NCBI RefSeq assembly: GCF_030056655.1 | Contig: NZ_JASHIE010000018.1 | Span: forward strand, 98,822 to 162,821 | From: Flectobacillus rivi | GTDB taxonomy: Bacteria > Bacteroidota > Bacteroidia > Cytophagales > Spirosomataceae | Direction: 5' to 3' | DNA length: 64,000 bases | Part shown: piece after piece, positions 53,979-63,754 of the stretch | Layout of the letters: every line of letters begins with the position of its first letter | Position numbering within the stretch: position 1 is the first letter of the stretch | The notes under the pieces: model-generated | Told to the model about the DNA's origin: nothing | The model's database searches: none | The model's input: only the letters and a program-made list of their open reading frames with translations | Translations under genes and position numbers: made by a program

Positions 53979-55469
53979 TTATTGTGGGTTTTGGACAACC
54001 ACACCATTAGTGTTATTGATTTCGTCTTGAGGAATCAAGAATACCCATCTCTTATCACCAGCAGATACATCCATTACACCGTTTGTATAAGCAGCATTGT
54101 GGTTACCACCATTGCGGTTCAAAGCAGCGTTTGTACGTTTCAAATCGTAGAAACGGAAACCTTCACCCCAAAGTTCAACACGACGCTGAGTCATGATTTC
54201 TTCGATTAATGCATCTCCAGTCTTTGTAGATTTTACATAAGAAGGGTCACGGTTAATTGCTAAAGGATAAAGCGCATCGGCAGCACCTGAGTTATTTCCT
54301 GAACGAGCCAAAGCTTCAGCCTCAATCAAATACATTTCGGCAGCACGCATGTAAGGAACATCACCGATACTTAAGTTTACATCCGCAACCTTAAATTTCT
54401 TAGGATGGTAAGCGTATCTGTTGAACGTAGAAGCTGGAAGAGGGAAATCAACGGTGTTTTTACCTGTTGGATCCCACAATTTCTTACGAATATCTGTATC
54501 AGTAATTTTATTGTACAATGCCGAGAACATCACTTTTGGAGTTGAACGAATAGCCGTTGAGCTATAGTTGTTCGACATATAAGCAAAGAACGAGTAGAAG
54601 TAGTTAGTCTGATCCGCTACAATTCTAGAAGCCCACATCCATTCTCCATTTGAATAGTTGTTGAAACCACCCAAATAGTCTGTATTTGACATCAATGCAA
54701 AGCCAGTTCTTGCTTCTTTTGCTAAGGTAGCAGCAGTAGTCCAATCTTGTTGAGTAAGTGCAACACGAGCTTTGATACCTTTTGCTACATTGATATTGAA
54801 GTGAGACTTGTCTAAACGAGTATAGCCTGAAAACAAAGCAATAGCATCTGTTAAGTCTTTGTTGATTTGAGTATAAACCTCAGCAACAGTAGCACGTGGC
54901 GTTGGAGTAGTTTTTGGTTCAAGAACTAACGGAACACCTAAACCACTGTTAGCAGCACCAGCCACAAAGCGTTCTCCAAATAACTGTACCATTTGGAAAT
55001 ACGCCCAACCACGGTAAGTTAAAGCCTCTGCTTTGATTGCATTTCTATCAGCATCCGACCCTTCTGCTTTATCAATGTTCGCAATAATCATGTTTGCGTT
55101 ACTAATAAGCATGTAATAGAAAGTGTAGCTATAATAACAAATTGAGCTAGTTGCAGTACGGTGACTAATCCATTGATACTCACTTCTCAACCATGAGTTT
55201 GAAACGTTAGGAAATACTAAGTCCTCCCCCAAAATGTCGGTATATAACATGTTACCAGACTGACCACCCTGTGCCTGCACGCTAAAAATTTGTGAGTACA
55301 TCAAACGGTGAATACCATTTAATGCCGCCCAAGCATTTTTAGTTGTTTTAAAAGCATCTACTGTAGCAACTTGGTCTGTAGGTGCTGTTTCGAGATAATC
55401 CGATTCGCACGCAGATAATGACAATACAGTCATTAATCCTAGAACGCCTTTTTTAAGTATATTTTTCAT
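53979..55469 (-). CDS. SusD/RagB-family lipoprotein, second locus
   Basis: The 496-residue protein has a lipoprotein signal (lipobox LSAC, Cys20) and the SusD fold, with ALTYRGWAYFQMVQLFGE in the TPR region and the C-terminal pattern RRVELWGEGFRFYDLKR. It captures oligosaccharide for the SusC protein encoded just upstream, 32 bp away. Its sequence differs much from the SusD at 9959, so the ligand probably differs. The pair is convergent with GH42, GH127 and FGE genes. Confidence 0.92.
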   Translation of the reverse strand: MKNILKKGVLGLMTVLSLSACESDYLETAPTDQVATVDAFKTTKNAWAALNGIHRLMYSQIFSVQAQGGQSGNMLYTDILGEDLVFPNVSNSWLRSEYQWISHRTATSSICYYSYTFYYMLISNANMIIANIDKAEGSDADRNAIKAEALTYRGWAYFQMVQLFGERFVAGAANSGLGVPLVLEPKTTPTPRATVAEVYTQINKDLTDAIALFSGYTRLDKSHFNINVAKGIKARVALTQQDWTTAATLAKEARTGFALMSNTDYLGGFNNYSNGEWMWASRIVADQTNYFYSFFAYMSNNYSSTAIRSTPKVMFSALYNKITDTDIRKKLWDPTGKNTVDFPLPASTFNRYAYHPKKFKVADVNLSIGDVPYMRAAEMYLIEAEALARSGNNSGAADALYPLAINRDPSYVKSTKTGDALIEEIMTQRRVELWGEGFRFYDLKRTNAALNRNGGNHNAAYTNGVMDVSAGDKRWVFLIPQDEINNTNGVVVQNPQ

Positions 55470-55501
55470 TTGCTTTTTCTCTTTTATTGATGATTTCCTA
55501 A

Positions 55502-58500
55502 TTAAAAACCTAAACGAGCACCAATTGACATAACTCTGTTGAAGTTATAGGTGTTGTCTACAGTACCGTTGAATGAACCTGTTACGTTCATACCTTTTCT
55601 TGCTGACAATAGACCAAGGTTTTCACCTGAGAAATAGATGCTTGCATTTTTAGCACCAATCTTAGCCAACCAGTTTGAAGGGATTTTATAAGTTAGGGTA
55701 ACATTATTCAACATTAAGTATGAAGCATCTGTTAAGAATCTTGTACTACCACCAGCTTGGTTAGCGATGTTTCCGTTATCAAAACGAGGAACGTCTGTTA
55801 CGTCACCCGCTTTTTGCCAACGTCTTAATGCGTCTACGTGCATAGCTGTGCCATAAGTACCACCGTGCATCAACGAACCATATGCTGAATCATACACTTT
55901 ACCACCTAACTGGTAAGTTAATTGTACGCTCAATGTAAAGTTTTTGTATGAGAAGTTGTTATTCATCGAACCATAGACATCTGGAATAGAAGATGCGCCA
56001 TTGTAACGAAGGTTCGCCTCCGATAATACTGTTGTTACTGTATCAGCACCGATTACCTTACCGTTAGTCGTCAGGATGTTCGTTTTATACAAAGCATTAC
56101 CTGTTTCAGAGTCAACACCATAGAATTGACGCATGTAGAAATCATAAATTGAGTGACCAACACTTAAACCTTTTGAACCAGAGATAATCAATGGTTGGTT
56201 TTCTGGCATTTTAGTGATTTGGTTTTTCAAAGTAGTCGCATTAATAGTTGCTGAATATTTGAAATCACCTGTGTTGATGATATCACCTGTCAATTGCAAT
56301 TCTAAGCCTCTGTTGTAAAGGTTACCAATATTTTTTGGTGTCGTAAATCCACCACTTGTCGTTCCTCCTGATGCTAATGGAAGCGGTACATTAAAAATCA
56401 ATCCATCTGTTTCACGATTGAAATACTCAAGGCTACCAGATAGTCTACCTTTAAACAAGCTAAAGTCAACACCTAAGTCAAAATTGTTAGCTGTTTCCCA
56501 TGTCAAATTAGGATTTGGAATGGATGCTTGTGTAAATCCAGGTTCAGCGTTGTTATTTCTACCTAAAGTATATAATGCTTGGTAAGGATAATACATTGCG
56601 TTACCACTAGGGTCGTTTAGACGGTCGTTACCTACAACACCATAAGATGCTCTTACTTTTAACAAGTCAACCCATTTCACATCAAAGAAATCTTCTCTTT
56701 CGATATTATAAGCTCCACCAACTGACCAGAAGTTAGCCCAACGTACGCCAGGAGCGAAACGAGAGTTACCATCACGACGGATAGAAGCATTCAAGATATA
56801 CTTTTTGTCAAAGTCATAATTAGCACGAGCAAAGAAACTTTCTAAAGTATAATTATCCTCATAAGAAGAAACACCTAATACTGTTGCAAAGTTTGGCAAT
56901 TCAGTAATGCCATCAACGATAATTCCTGAACGAGAACCTTGCAAATAGTTGTATTTGTAAGTAAAGTTCTCATGACCACCCAATACATTTACATGGTGTT
57001 TGCCAAAAGATTTGTCATATTCTAACAATTGGTTCCAAGTATAGTTCGTAGTACGATACAAGTAGTGATATGAACGACCTGCAGGAGCACCATCACCAAT
57101 CGTAGGGTTGTCATAAGTACGGTAGTGAGTATCTTGTAAGTCAAAGCTCAAATTTGTTGTAGCTTTCAAGCTAGGCAAAATAGAGATTGTCGCGAATGTA
57201 CGAGCACCTAACAAACCACGAATTTGGTTACGTTGGTTCAACTCATTTTCCCAAATTGTGTGACGACCACTTGAGTTTGGTCTAGAGTCACCCATGTCAT
57301 AAACTTTGTTACCGTTTGCATCCAAAACATACGCTCCTGTAGTTGGGTCATGTTTGTAAACTGGATAAATCGGAGCCATGAAACGAGAAATATAGAATGG
57401 GTTGATGAAAGATGTACCACCATCAGAACCTGCATCGATATTTGCCATACTGTATGTACCGTTCAAGTTCAAACCAGTTTTCAACCATTTCGTAGCTTGT
57501 GTATTTACACTAACACGACCTGTGAAACGTTCGAAATCAGATTTTAACAAATAACCTTGTTCTTTTGTATAACCTAATGAAACAAAATAGTCAGATTTGC
57601 TAGTACCACCATCATAGTTGATCGTATAGTTTTTTCTGCTTTTTCCACCTTGTTGCATAGCATTAGCCCAGTTCAAGTCTTCTGGATATAATAGCTGAGC
57701 ATTAGGGTTCAATTGTCCGTTTACGTCTACAATTTGTGTAGGAGAAACGTTGAATGGGTTGTAGTTACCTAATAAGTTATAAGTACTAGAGAATGTTCTA
57801 CCACCATAAGCAGTTGTCAAACCTGAGGCAATACTACTTGCTATATCCTGCGGTACTTTCAAAGAACCATAAACCAATGTGTTACGGTTTACTTCCCACA
57901 TCAAAGGATAATATTGTTGAGCGCTTACAGTTTCATACTCCGGCAAACCTCTAGCAATTACACCTACTGATGCGCTTACATTGAAGTTATTACGACCTTC
58001 TTTCCCTTTTTTGGTAGTAATCATGATTACACCGTTTGCACCACGTGAACCGTAGATAGCTGTAGTGGCAGCATCTTTCAATACTGAGATAGACTCAATA
58101 TCATCTGGGTTCAATGTTGCAGTACTACCGTTGAAAGGTACGCCATCAACCACATAAAGAGCACTGTTTGAAGCAGAAAGTGAGCCAAAGCCTCTTACAC
58201 GAATGGTTGGTTCAGAACCTGGAGCACCACCAGACAAAGTAGCCTGAACCCCTGGAGCAGCACCTACTAGGGCATTCATTACGTTTGCTACTGGTTTAGT
58301 TGCAATTACGTCTTTGCCGATTTGAGCAGACGAACCTACGTGTGTAGCTTTGTTTACAGTACCATAGCCAACAATTAATACTTCGTTCAGCATCTGAGCA
58401 TCGCCTTCAAGCGAAACATCGATAGTTGTACGGTTTTGGATAGCAATTTCTTGTTTTGTGTAACCTACCGATGAAATAACTAGAGTGCCATTTCCAGTAG

Positions 58501-58696
58501 CAGCGATACTAAATTTACCATCCTTATCGGTGGTCGTACCTTTGGTAGTACCTTTTAGAACAACTGTAACACCAGGTAAGGCTGTACCGTCTTCTTTCGA
58601 AGAAACAACCCCCTTCACGGTAGTTTGAGCTTGGGCATAGCCACAAGTCAACACAAACAGAAATAATACGAGAAAATTTCGTAAATGATTATTCAT
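55502..58696 (-). CDS. SusC/RagA TonB-dependent transporter, second locus
   Basis: The ATG at 58694-58696 gives 1064 residues; a longer frame adds 13 residues before the signal peptide (1-24, GYAQAQ). The N-terminal carboxypeptidase-regulatory-like domain (about 25-105), plug (about 115-230) and beta barrel follow, ending MSIGARLGF. It has no STN domain and no sigma/anti-sigma neighbour, so it is probably controlled in another way. It forms a pair with the SusD gene downstream. The substrate is unknown; the neighbouring GH127 and GH42 suggest an arabinose- or galactose-containing glycan. Confidence 0.95.
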   Translation of the reverse strand: MNNHLRNFLVLFLFVLTCGYAQAQTTVKGVVSSKEDGTALPGVTVVLKGTTKGTTTDKDGKFSIAATGNGTLVISSVGYTKQEIAIQNRTTIDVSLEGDAQMLNEVLIVGYGTVNKATHVGSSAQIGKDVIATKPVANVMNALVGAAPGVQATLSGGAPGSEPTIRVRGFGSLSASNSALYVVDGVPFNGSTATLNPDDIESISVLKDAATTAIYGSRGANGVIMITTKKGKEGRNNFNVSASVGVIARGLPEYETVSAQQYYPLMWEVNRNTLVYGSLKVPQDIASSIASGLTTAYGGRTFSSTYNLLGNYNPFNVSPTQIVDVNGQLNPNAQLLYPEDLNWANAMQQGGKSRKNYTINYDGGTSKSDYFVSLGYTKEQGYLLKSDFERFTGRVSVNTQATKWLKTGLNLNGTYSMANIDAGSDGGTSFINPFYISRFMAPIYPVYKHDPTTGAYVLDANGNKVYDMGDSRPNSSGRHTIWENELNQRNQIRGLLGARTFATISILPSLKATTNLSFDLQDTHYRTYDNPTIGDGAPAGRSYHYLYRTTNYTWNQLLEYDKSFGKHHVNVLGGHENFTYKYNYLQGSRSGIIVDGITELPNFATVLGVSSYEDNYTLESFFARANYDFDKKYILNASIRRDGNSRFAPGVRWANFWSVGGAYNIEREDFFDVKWVDLLKVRASYGVVGNDRLNDPSGNAMYYPYQALYTLGRNNNAEPGFTQASIPNPNLTWETANNFDLGVDFSLFKGRLSGSLEYFNRETDGLIFNVPLPLASGGTTSGGFTTPKNIGNLYNRGLELQLTGDIINTGDFKYSATINATTLKNQITKMPENQPLIISGSKGLSVGHSIYDFYMRQFYGVDSETGNALYKTNILTTNGKVIGADTVTTVLSEANLRYNGASSIPDVYGSMNNNFSYKNFTLSVQLTYQLGGKVYDSAYGSLMHGGTYGTAMHVDALRRWQKAGDVTDVPRFDNGNIANQAGGSTRFLTDASYLMLNNVTLTYKIPSNWLAKIGAKNASIYFSGENLGLLSARKGMNVTGSFNGTVDNTYNFNRVMSIGARLGF

Positions 58697-59148
58697 TTTT
58701 TGTGCGTTTTTAGTTAGTAGATAAAGAAAATACAATAATTAGCAAAAGAAGATATCTATGAAAAGTACCAATAATAATGCAGTCCAATGGGGTGCTGTGG
58801 TTTATCGAAAAAATTATGTATGGTGGTTTTTATAAATATCAAAATAAAATAACTGCTTGTATGTGGAAAACAGGAATTTTATTGATTTGAGGTAAAATTA
58901 GCGTATTTTTTACTAAAATTTTACAAAAGATTAATATAATTTCTTTAAGATGAGTATTTATTCCTAAATTTTACTTTCAAATTATTCTCAATATGTGCTA
59001 TTTATCATGATATTTCTTCGCTTAGGTATATAAAAAATGCCTTAGTTTAACGGTCTACAATTGTTAAACTAGGGCATTTATAAACTTTGTTTTGTCTTAT
59101 TTTAATTATACAAAATAGTATTCTGCATCTTGTTAAATTTTTATATTT
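58697..59148. other. Intergenic region with a terminator
   Basis: No gene is seen in these 452 bp. AAATGCCTTAGTTTAAC (59035-59051) pairs with 59063-59079, and on the minus strand a T-run follows, so it ends the transcript of the two small genes at 59149 and 59523. No exact promoter box for the second susC was found. Confidence 0.6.
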
Positions 59149-59490
59149 TTATTCGTCAATTTGACTGTTTGATAGTATAAATCGTGCTTCAATAACCAAC
59201 AATGCTTCGGTTATGAAATCACATAGTTCAAGGATTTCGGCTTCTGAAAACAATAAAAAGAAGTGCTGTAGCGGAGTTTTGAATAACAACTCTTTCCCAT
59301 GAGAACTTGGATACTCATAAAAGCCTATTTTTTCCTCCATGACAGCTTTAAATTGTCTAAGCTCAGCTAAAGAAAGTGCAAAAAGCAAATTTTTATAGGA
59401 AAGATTATATTGATTGCAACAAGTGCAGTGACTAACAAAAGCATTTTCTTTTTCCAGAATGCTTTGAGTTTGATGTTCTTGATGACGCAT
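59149..59490 (-). CDS. Small cysteine-containing protein of unknown function
   Basis: The 113-residue protein has a cysteine cluster near the start (SHCTCCNQYNLSYKNLLF) and a helical C-terminal part. It has no signal peptide or membrane segment. The C-x-C-C pattern may bind metal. It is the second gene of a two-gene operon, divergent from the siderophore receptor across a promoter region. Position suggests a link with iron, but no family was recognised. Confidence 0.65.
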   Translation of the reverse strand: MRHQEHQTQSILEKENAFVSHCTCCNQYNLSYKNLLFALSLAELRQFKAVMEEKIGFYEYPSSHGKELLFKTPLQHFFLLFSEAEILELCDFITEALLVIEARFILSNSQIDE

Positions 59491-59522
59491 AGTATATACG
59501 TTTTTAGCTTTAAGGTCAAAAT

Positions 59523-59738
59523 CTACTTCGAAAGGTATTCGCTGTAATACCCAATCCCTTTCAATGCAGTACTGATTGATTGAGGAGTTATCAGTTCTTC
59601 TGACACCACAGAAAGTGCGTGATTAAAATCAGAAAAATCAATACTGAATGATTTAATTCCGAGTGGCTGTAAAGCTTCCCATACCGATTGGATACCTATC
59701 GGTGATTGTATATCGGTTCTAAACATTAAAATATTCAT
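59523..59738 (-). CDS. Small HMA-like-fold protein without the metal motif
   Basis: The 71-residue protein has a beta-alpha-beta-beta-alpha-beta pattern like a heavy-metal-associated domain (MNILMFRTDIQS, VWEALQPLG, FSIDFSDF, ISTALKGIGYYSEYL). The CxxC metal-binding pair expected after the first strand is absent, so it is not a classical copper chaperone. It is the first gene of the operon with the cysteine-containing protein (32-bp gap). Its promoter is divergent from the siderophore receptor promoter. Function is unknown. Confidence 0.65.
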   Translation of the reverse strand: MNILMFRTDIQSPIGIQSVWEALQPLGIKSFSIDFSDFNHALSVVSEELITPQSISTALKGIGYYSEYLSK

Positions 59739-59809
59739 AGGCTTGCTAATTTAAGTTTAACTATTTGATTAATAGATAATTAATATATTTTCTTGTGTTA
59801 AATTCTAAG

Positions 59810-59842
59810 CAAATATATTTACTTGTTTAGAATTGTTCCAAA
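59810..59842 (-). promoter_or_regulatory. Minus-strand promoter of the small-gene operon
   Basis: TATATTTG (59810-59817) and TTTG (59839-59842) on the minus strand are spaced 21 bp, a perfect Bacteroidota match. It lies about 72 bp before the first ATG. Confidence 0.7.
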
Positions 59843-59858
59843 TAAAAACGTGTATTTA

Positions 59859-59890
59859 TTTGTATTTAGTCTAAATAAGCTATAGTTTTG
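59859..59890 (+). promoter_or_regulatory. Siderophore receptor promoter with embedded palindromic operator
   Basis: TTTG at 59859-59862 and TAGTTTTG at 59883-59890 (20-bp spacing) form an exact promoter. The spacer holds the 15-bp palindrome TATTTAGTCTAAATA at 59863-59877, a shape typical of metal-dependent repressors. It is placed to block RNA polymerase when iron is plentiful. The identity of the repressor (Fur or DtxR type) is not known. Confidence 0.65.
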
Positions 59891-59997
59891 TTTCATCAAA
59901 ATCAAAATAATTAGGGATTTCAATCTATAAATATGGCTTTGGGGATACCCTAAATAGTGGACACTAACCACTTGATCAACTCTCAAATATTTCTATA

Positions 59998-62334
59998 ATG
60001 AAAAACATTTATTTTACATTGATGCTATTGATGTGTTCATGGTTATCAATAGCTCAAACCGCAGTATTGAAAGGACAAGTCAAAACTAAAGAGGGCAAAC
60101 CTGCGGAATTTGTGAATGTAATTTTACGTAGTACTAATAAAGGTGTAGTGACCAACGATGCTGGTAATTTTGAAATTCAAGGGCTTAAAGCTGGTAACTA
60201 TATAGTTCAGGCTAGTTTTGTAGGCTTAGAAGCTGTTCAACAAAAAGTAAGTTTAACCTCTGGACAAACACTGGAAATTACCTTGACTTTACCTGAAAGT
60301 GCCAAAGAATTACAGGAAGTTATCGTAAACTCGAACCCTAGTAAATATGTAACAGATTATCCTTCAATCTCTTTAAGATTAAAAACCCCTTTACTCGAAT
60401 TACCTCAAAATATCCAAGTTGTTACGAAACAACTCCTTCAAGACCAACAAATTTTTGACATGCTCGAAGGCGTAACCCGCAATGTAAGTGGCGTTACACG
60501 CCTTGAGCACTGGGATAATTATGCACTTTTGAATATGCGTGGTTCGCAAATTGCAGCTTTTAGAAATGGAATGAATGTGCAAATGGCTTGGGGACCTCTT
60601 GCTGAAGATATGAGTATGGTCGAGCGTATTGAGTTTGTCAAAGGTCCTGCTGGATTTATGCTTGCCAATGGTGAACCTGCGGGTTTTTACAATGTAGTAA
60701 CCAAAAAGCCAACGGGGATTACACGTGGCGAGGTAACTGGTACTGTAGGAAGTTTTAATACCTATCGTACTACATTGGATTTGGATGGAAAGTTGACGAA
60801 TGATGGAAAATTACTGTACCGTCTAAACATTATGGGGCAGTCGAAAGGCTCGCACCGCTTGTTTGAGCACAATAATCGTGTGTCGGTAGCACCAGTTATC
60901 AAATACCAAATTTCACCTAAAACTTCATTGACCGCTGAGTACACCTACCAGTATAACCAAATGTCAATGATTGGGTCTAATTATTCTTATTCGAAAAAAG
61001 GTTTTGCTGATTTACCAGCAAGTTTTACGACTGCTGAGAAAAATATGGATCCGACCAATATCAACGACAATACGATTTTTTTGACGTTTGCTCATGCGTT
61101 TAATCCTAATTGGAAGTTTACAGGACAGGTGGCTTATATGAATTATAGCCAAGTGGGACAATCGATGTGGCCTACTGGTATATCAGCCAATGGCGATACA
61201 CTTTATCGTAAAATGTCTATCTGGGATGTATTAGGTGAAAATAAGCTTGGACAGTTTTTTGTAAATGGAGATTTTAAAACGGGCTCTTTTAAACACCTTT
61301 TGTTGGGAGGTACCGACATTGGTTACAAGGATTATTATCATGATTTTGTAGATGGAAAGGAAATTACTCCTTTGGCAATTTACAATCCACAATACGGTAT
61401 TACTCCCGAATCGGTATATCCTGTGTATGATAGAAGTAAAAGCTTAAAAGAACGTGGGGCGCATTATTACCAAAAATACTATGCGTTTTATGTGCAAGAT
61501 GAAATTCATCTGATTGAAAACAAATTAAGATTAACCTTGGCTGGTCGCTTTACGTCCTCAACTGACGGTAATCCTTATGCTGGCGAAGCTGTTGGAAACA
61601 AATTTACACCACGAGTTGGCTTAAGTTATTCGCTTGATAAACATACTTCTGCCTACGCGGTGTTTGATGAAGCATTCATTCCACAAGCTGGTGCTGGTCA
61701 AAATGGTGTAAGTTTTAAGCCTATTACAGGCAATAATAAAGAAATTGGTTTGAAAAGAGAATGGCTGGGAGGCTTGTGGACTACCTCTGTGGCTGCTTAT
61801 AATATCACCAAGAATAATGTACTAACTGCTGATCCTAGCAACCCTAATTTTTCTGTGCAGTTGGGACAAACTCAAACAAAAGGTGTTGAATTTGACCTTC
61901 GTGGACAAATCCTTCATGGACTAGACCTAACCTTAAATTATGCTTATACTAACGCAAAAGTTACCAAAGATACCAATCCTGTAAATGAGGGTGTTGATGT
62001 GCCCGGTTCAACCAGAAACATTGCCAATGCTTGGTTATCATATAAAGCTACCAATGGAAAATTGAAAGGCTGGGGCGTTTCGTTGGGAGCTCAATATCAA
62101 AATGGTCGTTCGTCTTGGTACGTATTTGATGGAACGAAACAACCTCTGAAAGATTATTTCAAAATGGATGGCGCAGTTTCATATCAAGTCAATAAATTAT
62201 CTTTTGCATTGAATATCAATAATTTACTTAATGCCTATTTGTATTCAGGTGCTTATTACAACTGGGGTGGTTTTTATTATTATCAAACGGAAGCCCTACG
62301 CAATGCTCGCTTGACAGTAGGATACAAATTTTAA
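59998..62334 (+). CDS. TonB-dependent siderophore receptor
   Basis: The 778-residue protein has a signal peptide (1-19, LSIAQ), a carboxypeptidase-regulatory-like domain (about 22-100), a plug (about 125-230) and a beta barrel ending LTVGYKF. The plug starts LELPQNIQVVTKQLL and contains FVKGPAGFMLANGEPAGFYNVVTKKP, as in FhuA/FoxA-type hydroxamate siderophore receptors. It imports ferric siderophore across the outer membrane. A PepSY-type membrane protein and a ferredoxin gene follow. The operator in its promoter fits iron control. The exact siderophore is unknown. Confidence 0.93.
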   Translation: MKNIYFTLMLLMCSWLSIAQTAVLKGQVKTKEGKPAEFVNVILRSTNKGVVTNDAGNFEIQGLKAGNYIVQASFVGLEAVQQKVSLTSGQTLEITLTLPESAKELQEVIVNSNPSKYVTDYPSISLRLKTPLLELPQNIQVVTKQLLQDQQIFDMLEGVTRNVSGVTRLEHWDNYALLNMRGSQIAAFRNGMNVQMAWGPLAEDMSMVERIEFVKGPAGFMLANGEPAGFYNVVTKKPTGITRGEVTGTVGSFNTYRTTLDLDGKLTNDGKLLYRLNIMGQSKGSHRLFEHNNRVSVAPVIKYQISPKTSLTAEYTYQYNQMSMIGSNYSYSKKGFADLPASFTTAEKNMDPTNINDNTIFLTFAHAFNPNWKFTGQVAYMNYSQVGQSMWPTGISANGDTLYRKMSIWDVLGENKLGQFFVNGDFKTGSFKHLLLGGTDIGYKDYYHDFVDGKEITPLAIYNPQYGITPESVYPVYDRSKSLKERGAHYYQKYYAFYVQDEIHLIENKLRLTLAGRFTSSTDGNPYAGEAVGNKFTPRVGLSYSLDKHTSAYAVFDEAFIPQAGAGQNGVSFKPITGNNKEIGLKREWLGGLWTTSVAAYNITKNNVLTADPSNPNFSVQLGQTQTKGVEFDLRGQILHGLDLTLNYAYTNAKVTKDTNPVNEGVDVPGSTRNIANAWLSYKATNGKLKGWGVSLGAQYQNGRSSWYVFDGTKQPLKDYFKMDGAVSYQVNKLSFALNINNLLNAYLYSGAYYNWGGFYYYQTEALRNARLTVGYKF

Positions 62335-62401
62335 TTGTAGAGGCATCCTTCCAATAGGAGGGATGCTCATTTATTGATTATACATCTAAAATTATTCTTC
62401 A

Positions 62402-63553
62402 ATGAATTTTAAAAAACTTGTCGGAAAAATTCATTTATTCTTGGGTTTGGCTTCAGGGATTATCGTTTTTATCATTAGTGTTACGGGTTGTTTGTATGCT
62501 TTTCAGGAAGAAATACAAAATGCAACTGAGGAGTTTCGTTTTGTTACACCCCAAAAAACATCGATGTTATCTCCTTCCAAATTACAGGAGATTGCTACTA
62601 AAACTTTGCCTACCAGAAATTTACATGCAATTATGTACGGCACGTCCGATCAATCAGTTCAAGCTATATTTTATCATTTCGAACCTTACCATTATTTCCT
62701 CGTGTACCTCGACCCATACACAGGCAAGGTGCTGCATGTGAAAGATATGTCAAAGGATTTTTTTAGATGGGTGTTAGATGGGCATTATTATTTGTGGTTA
62801 CCTCCTACAGTTGGACAACCTATCGTGGCTTCGGCAACACTGGTCTTTTTTGTCCTGCTTATTTCTGGCATTATTCTTTGGTGGCCTAAAAATAAAAGTG
62901 CTGCCAAACAGCGATTTTCAATTAAATGGAATGCTCAATGGCGTCGCAAAAACTATGATTTACACAACGTTTTAGGTTTTTATGCTTCGTGGGTGGTGGT
63001 TGTATTGGTTATAACGGGATTGGTTTGGGGATTTCAATGGTTTTCTAAAGGAGTTTATGCTGGTATTGGCGGAAAAAAATCTTTAGAATTTGTTGAACCA
63101 CTTTCAAGAAAAGTCCCTACCTCAAGTTCAGAAGTAGCCATAGACCAAGCTTGGCAAAAAGTATTGAAAGAAACACCTCACGCAGCATCCATCGAAGTCC
63201 ACGTTCCCGAATCCGATTCTGCTTCAATTGCTGTGAATGTAAATCATCAAAAAGGTACTTACTGGACAACAGATTATCGATACTTTGATCAATATACTCT
63301 CAAAGAAATTAATGTTTCACACATTTATGGTCGTCTCAAAGATGCTACTGCGTCTGACAAACTTTTCAGAATGAATTATGATATTCATGTTGGTGCTATT
63401 TGGGGTATTGCAGGAAAAATTTTAGCTTTTTCAGTAAGTCTCATTTCAGCAAGTTTGCCTATTACTGGATTTATGATTTGGTGGGGCCGCCGCAATAAAA
63501 AGAGAGATACTTTACCAAAACAAAAAAATAAAACCGCATTAATTACTGAGTAA
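62402..63553 (+). CDS. PepSY-associated transmembrane protein
   Basis: The 383-residue protein has four hydrophobic segments (about 12-32, 137-160, 194-214 and 336-358) and PepSY-type domains between them, with histidines in LHNVLGFY and WVLDGHYYLWL. Such proteins (COG3182) usually follow TonB siderophore receptors and are proposed to reduce or release iron at the inner membrane. It lies 67 bp after the receptor gene and is probably co-transcribed. Confidence 0.9.
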   Translation: MNFKKLVGKIHLFLGLASGIIVFIISVTGCLYAFQEEIQNATEEFRFVTPQKTSMLSPSKLQEIATKTLPTRNLHAIMYGTSDQSVQAIFYHFEPYHYFLVYLDPYTGKVLHVKDMSKDFFRWVLDGHYYLWLPPTVGQPIVASATLVFFVLLISGIILWWPKNKSAAKQRFSIKWNAQWRRKNYDLHNVLGFYASWVVVVLVITGLVWGFQWFSKGVYAGIGGKKSLEFVEPLSRKVPTSSSEVAIDQAWQKVLKETPHAASIEVHVPESDSASIAVNVNHQKGTYWTTDYRYFDQYTLKEINVSHIYGRLKDATASDKLFRMNYDIHVGAIWGIAGKILAFSVSLISASLPITGFMIWWGRRNKKRDTLPKQKNKTALITE

Positions 63554-63576
63554 CTAAAATGGCTGATGAAAGGATT

Positions 63577-63618
63577 GGCACAGTGCGACTGGCGTAGTGC
63601 AACTGGCGCAATGCAGTT
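63577..63618. repeat. Three tandem 14-bp repeats
   Basis: Three imperfect units, GGCACAGTGCGACT, GGCGTAGTGCAACT and GGCGCAATGCAGTT, stand head to tail just after the PepSY gene. They are more GC-rich than the surroundings. No function is evident. Confidence 0.6.
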
Positions 63619-63693
63619 GGTCCTTTTGAATCAAAAAGCCATTTCAATTTGTATTTAGAAAGTCGACCTCTATACCTTTATTTCGCTATCAGA

Positions 63694-63728
63694 AACCTAT
63701 CCGTTTATTTTGGATAGGTTTTTTTTTA
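63694..63728 (+). terminator. Terminator after the receptor/PepSY transcript
   Basis: AACCTATCC (63694-63702) pairs with GGATAGGTT (63712-63720), followed by a run of Ts. It lies before the ferredoxin gene, which should therefore have its own promoter or depend on readthrough. Confidence 0.8.
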
Positions 63729-63754
63729 TCTTGTACTAAAAATCTTCAAAAGTT

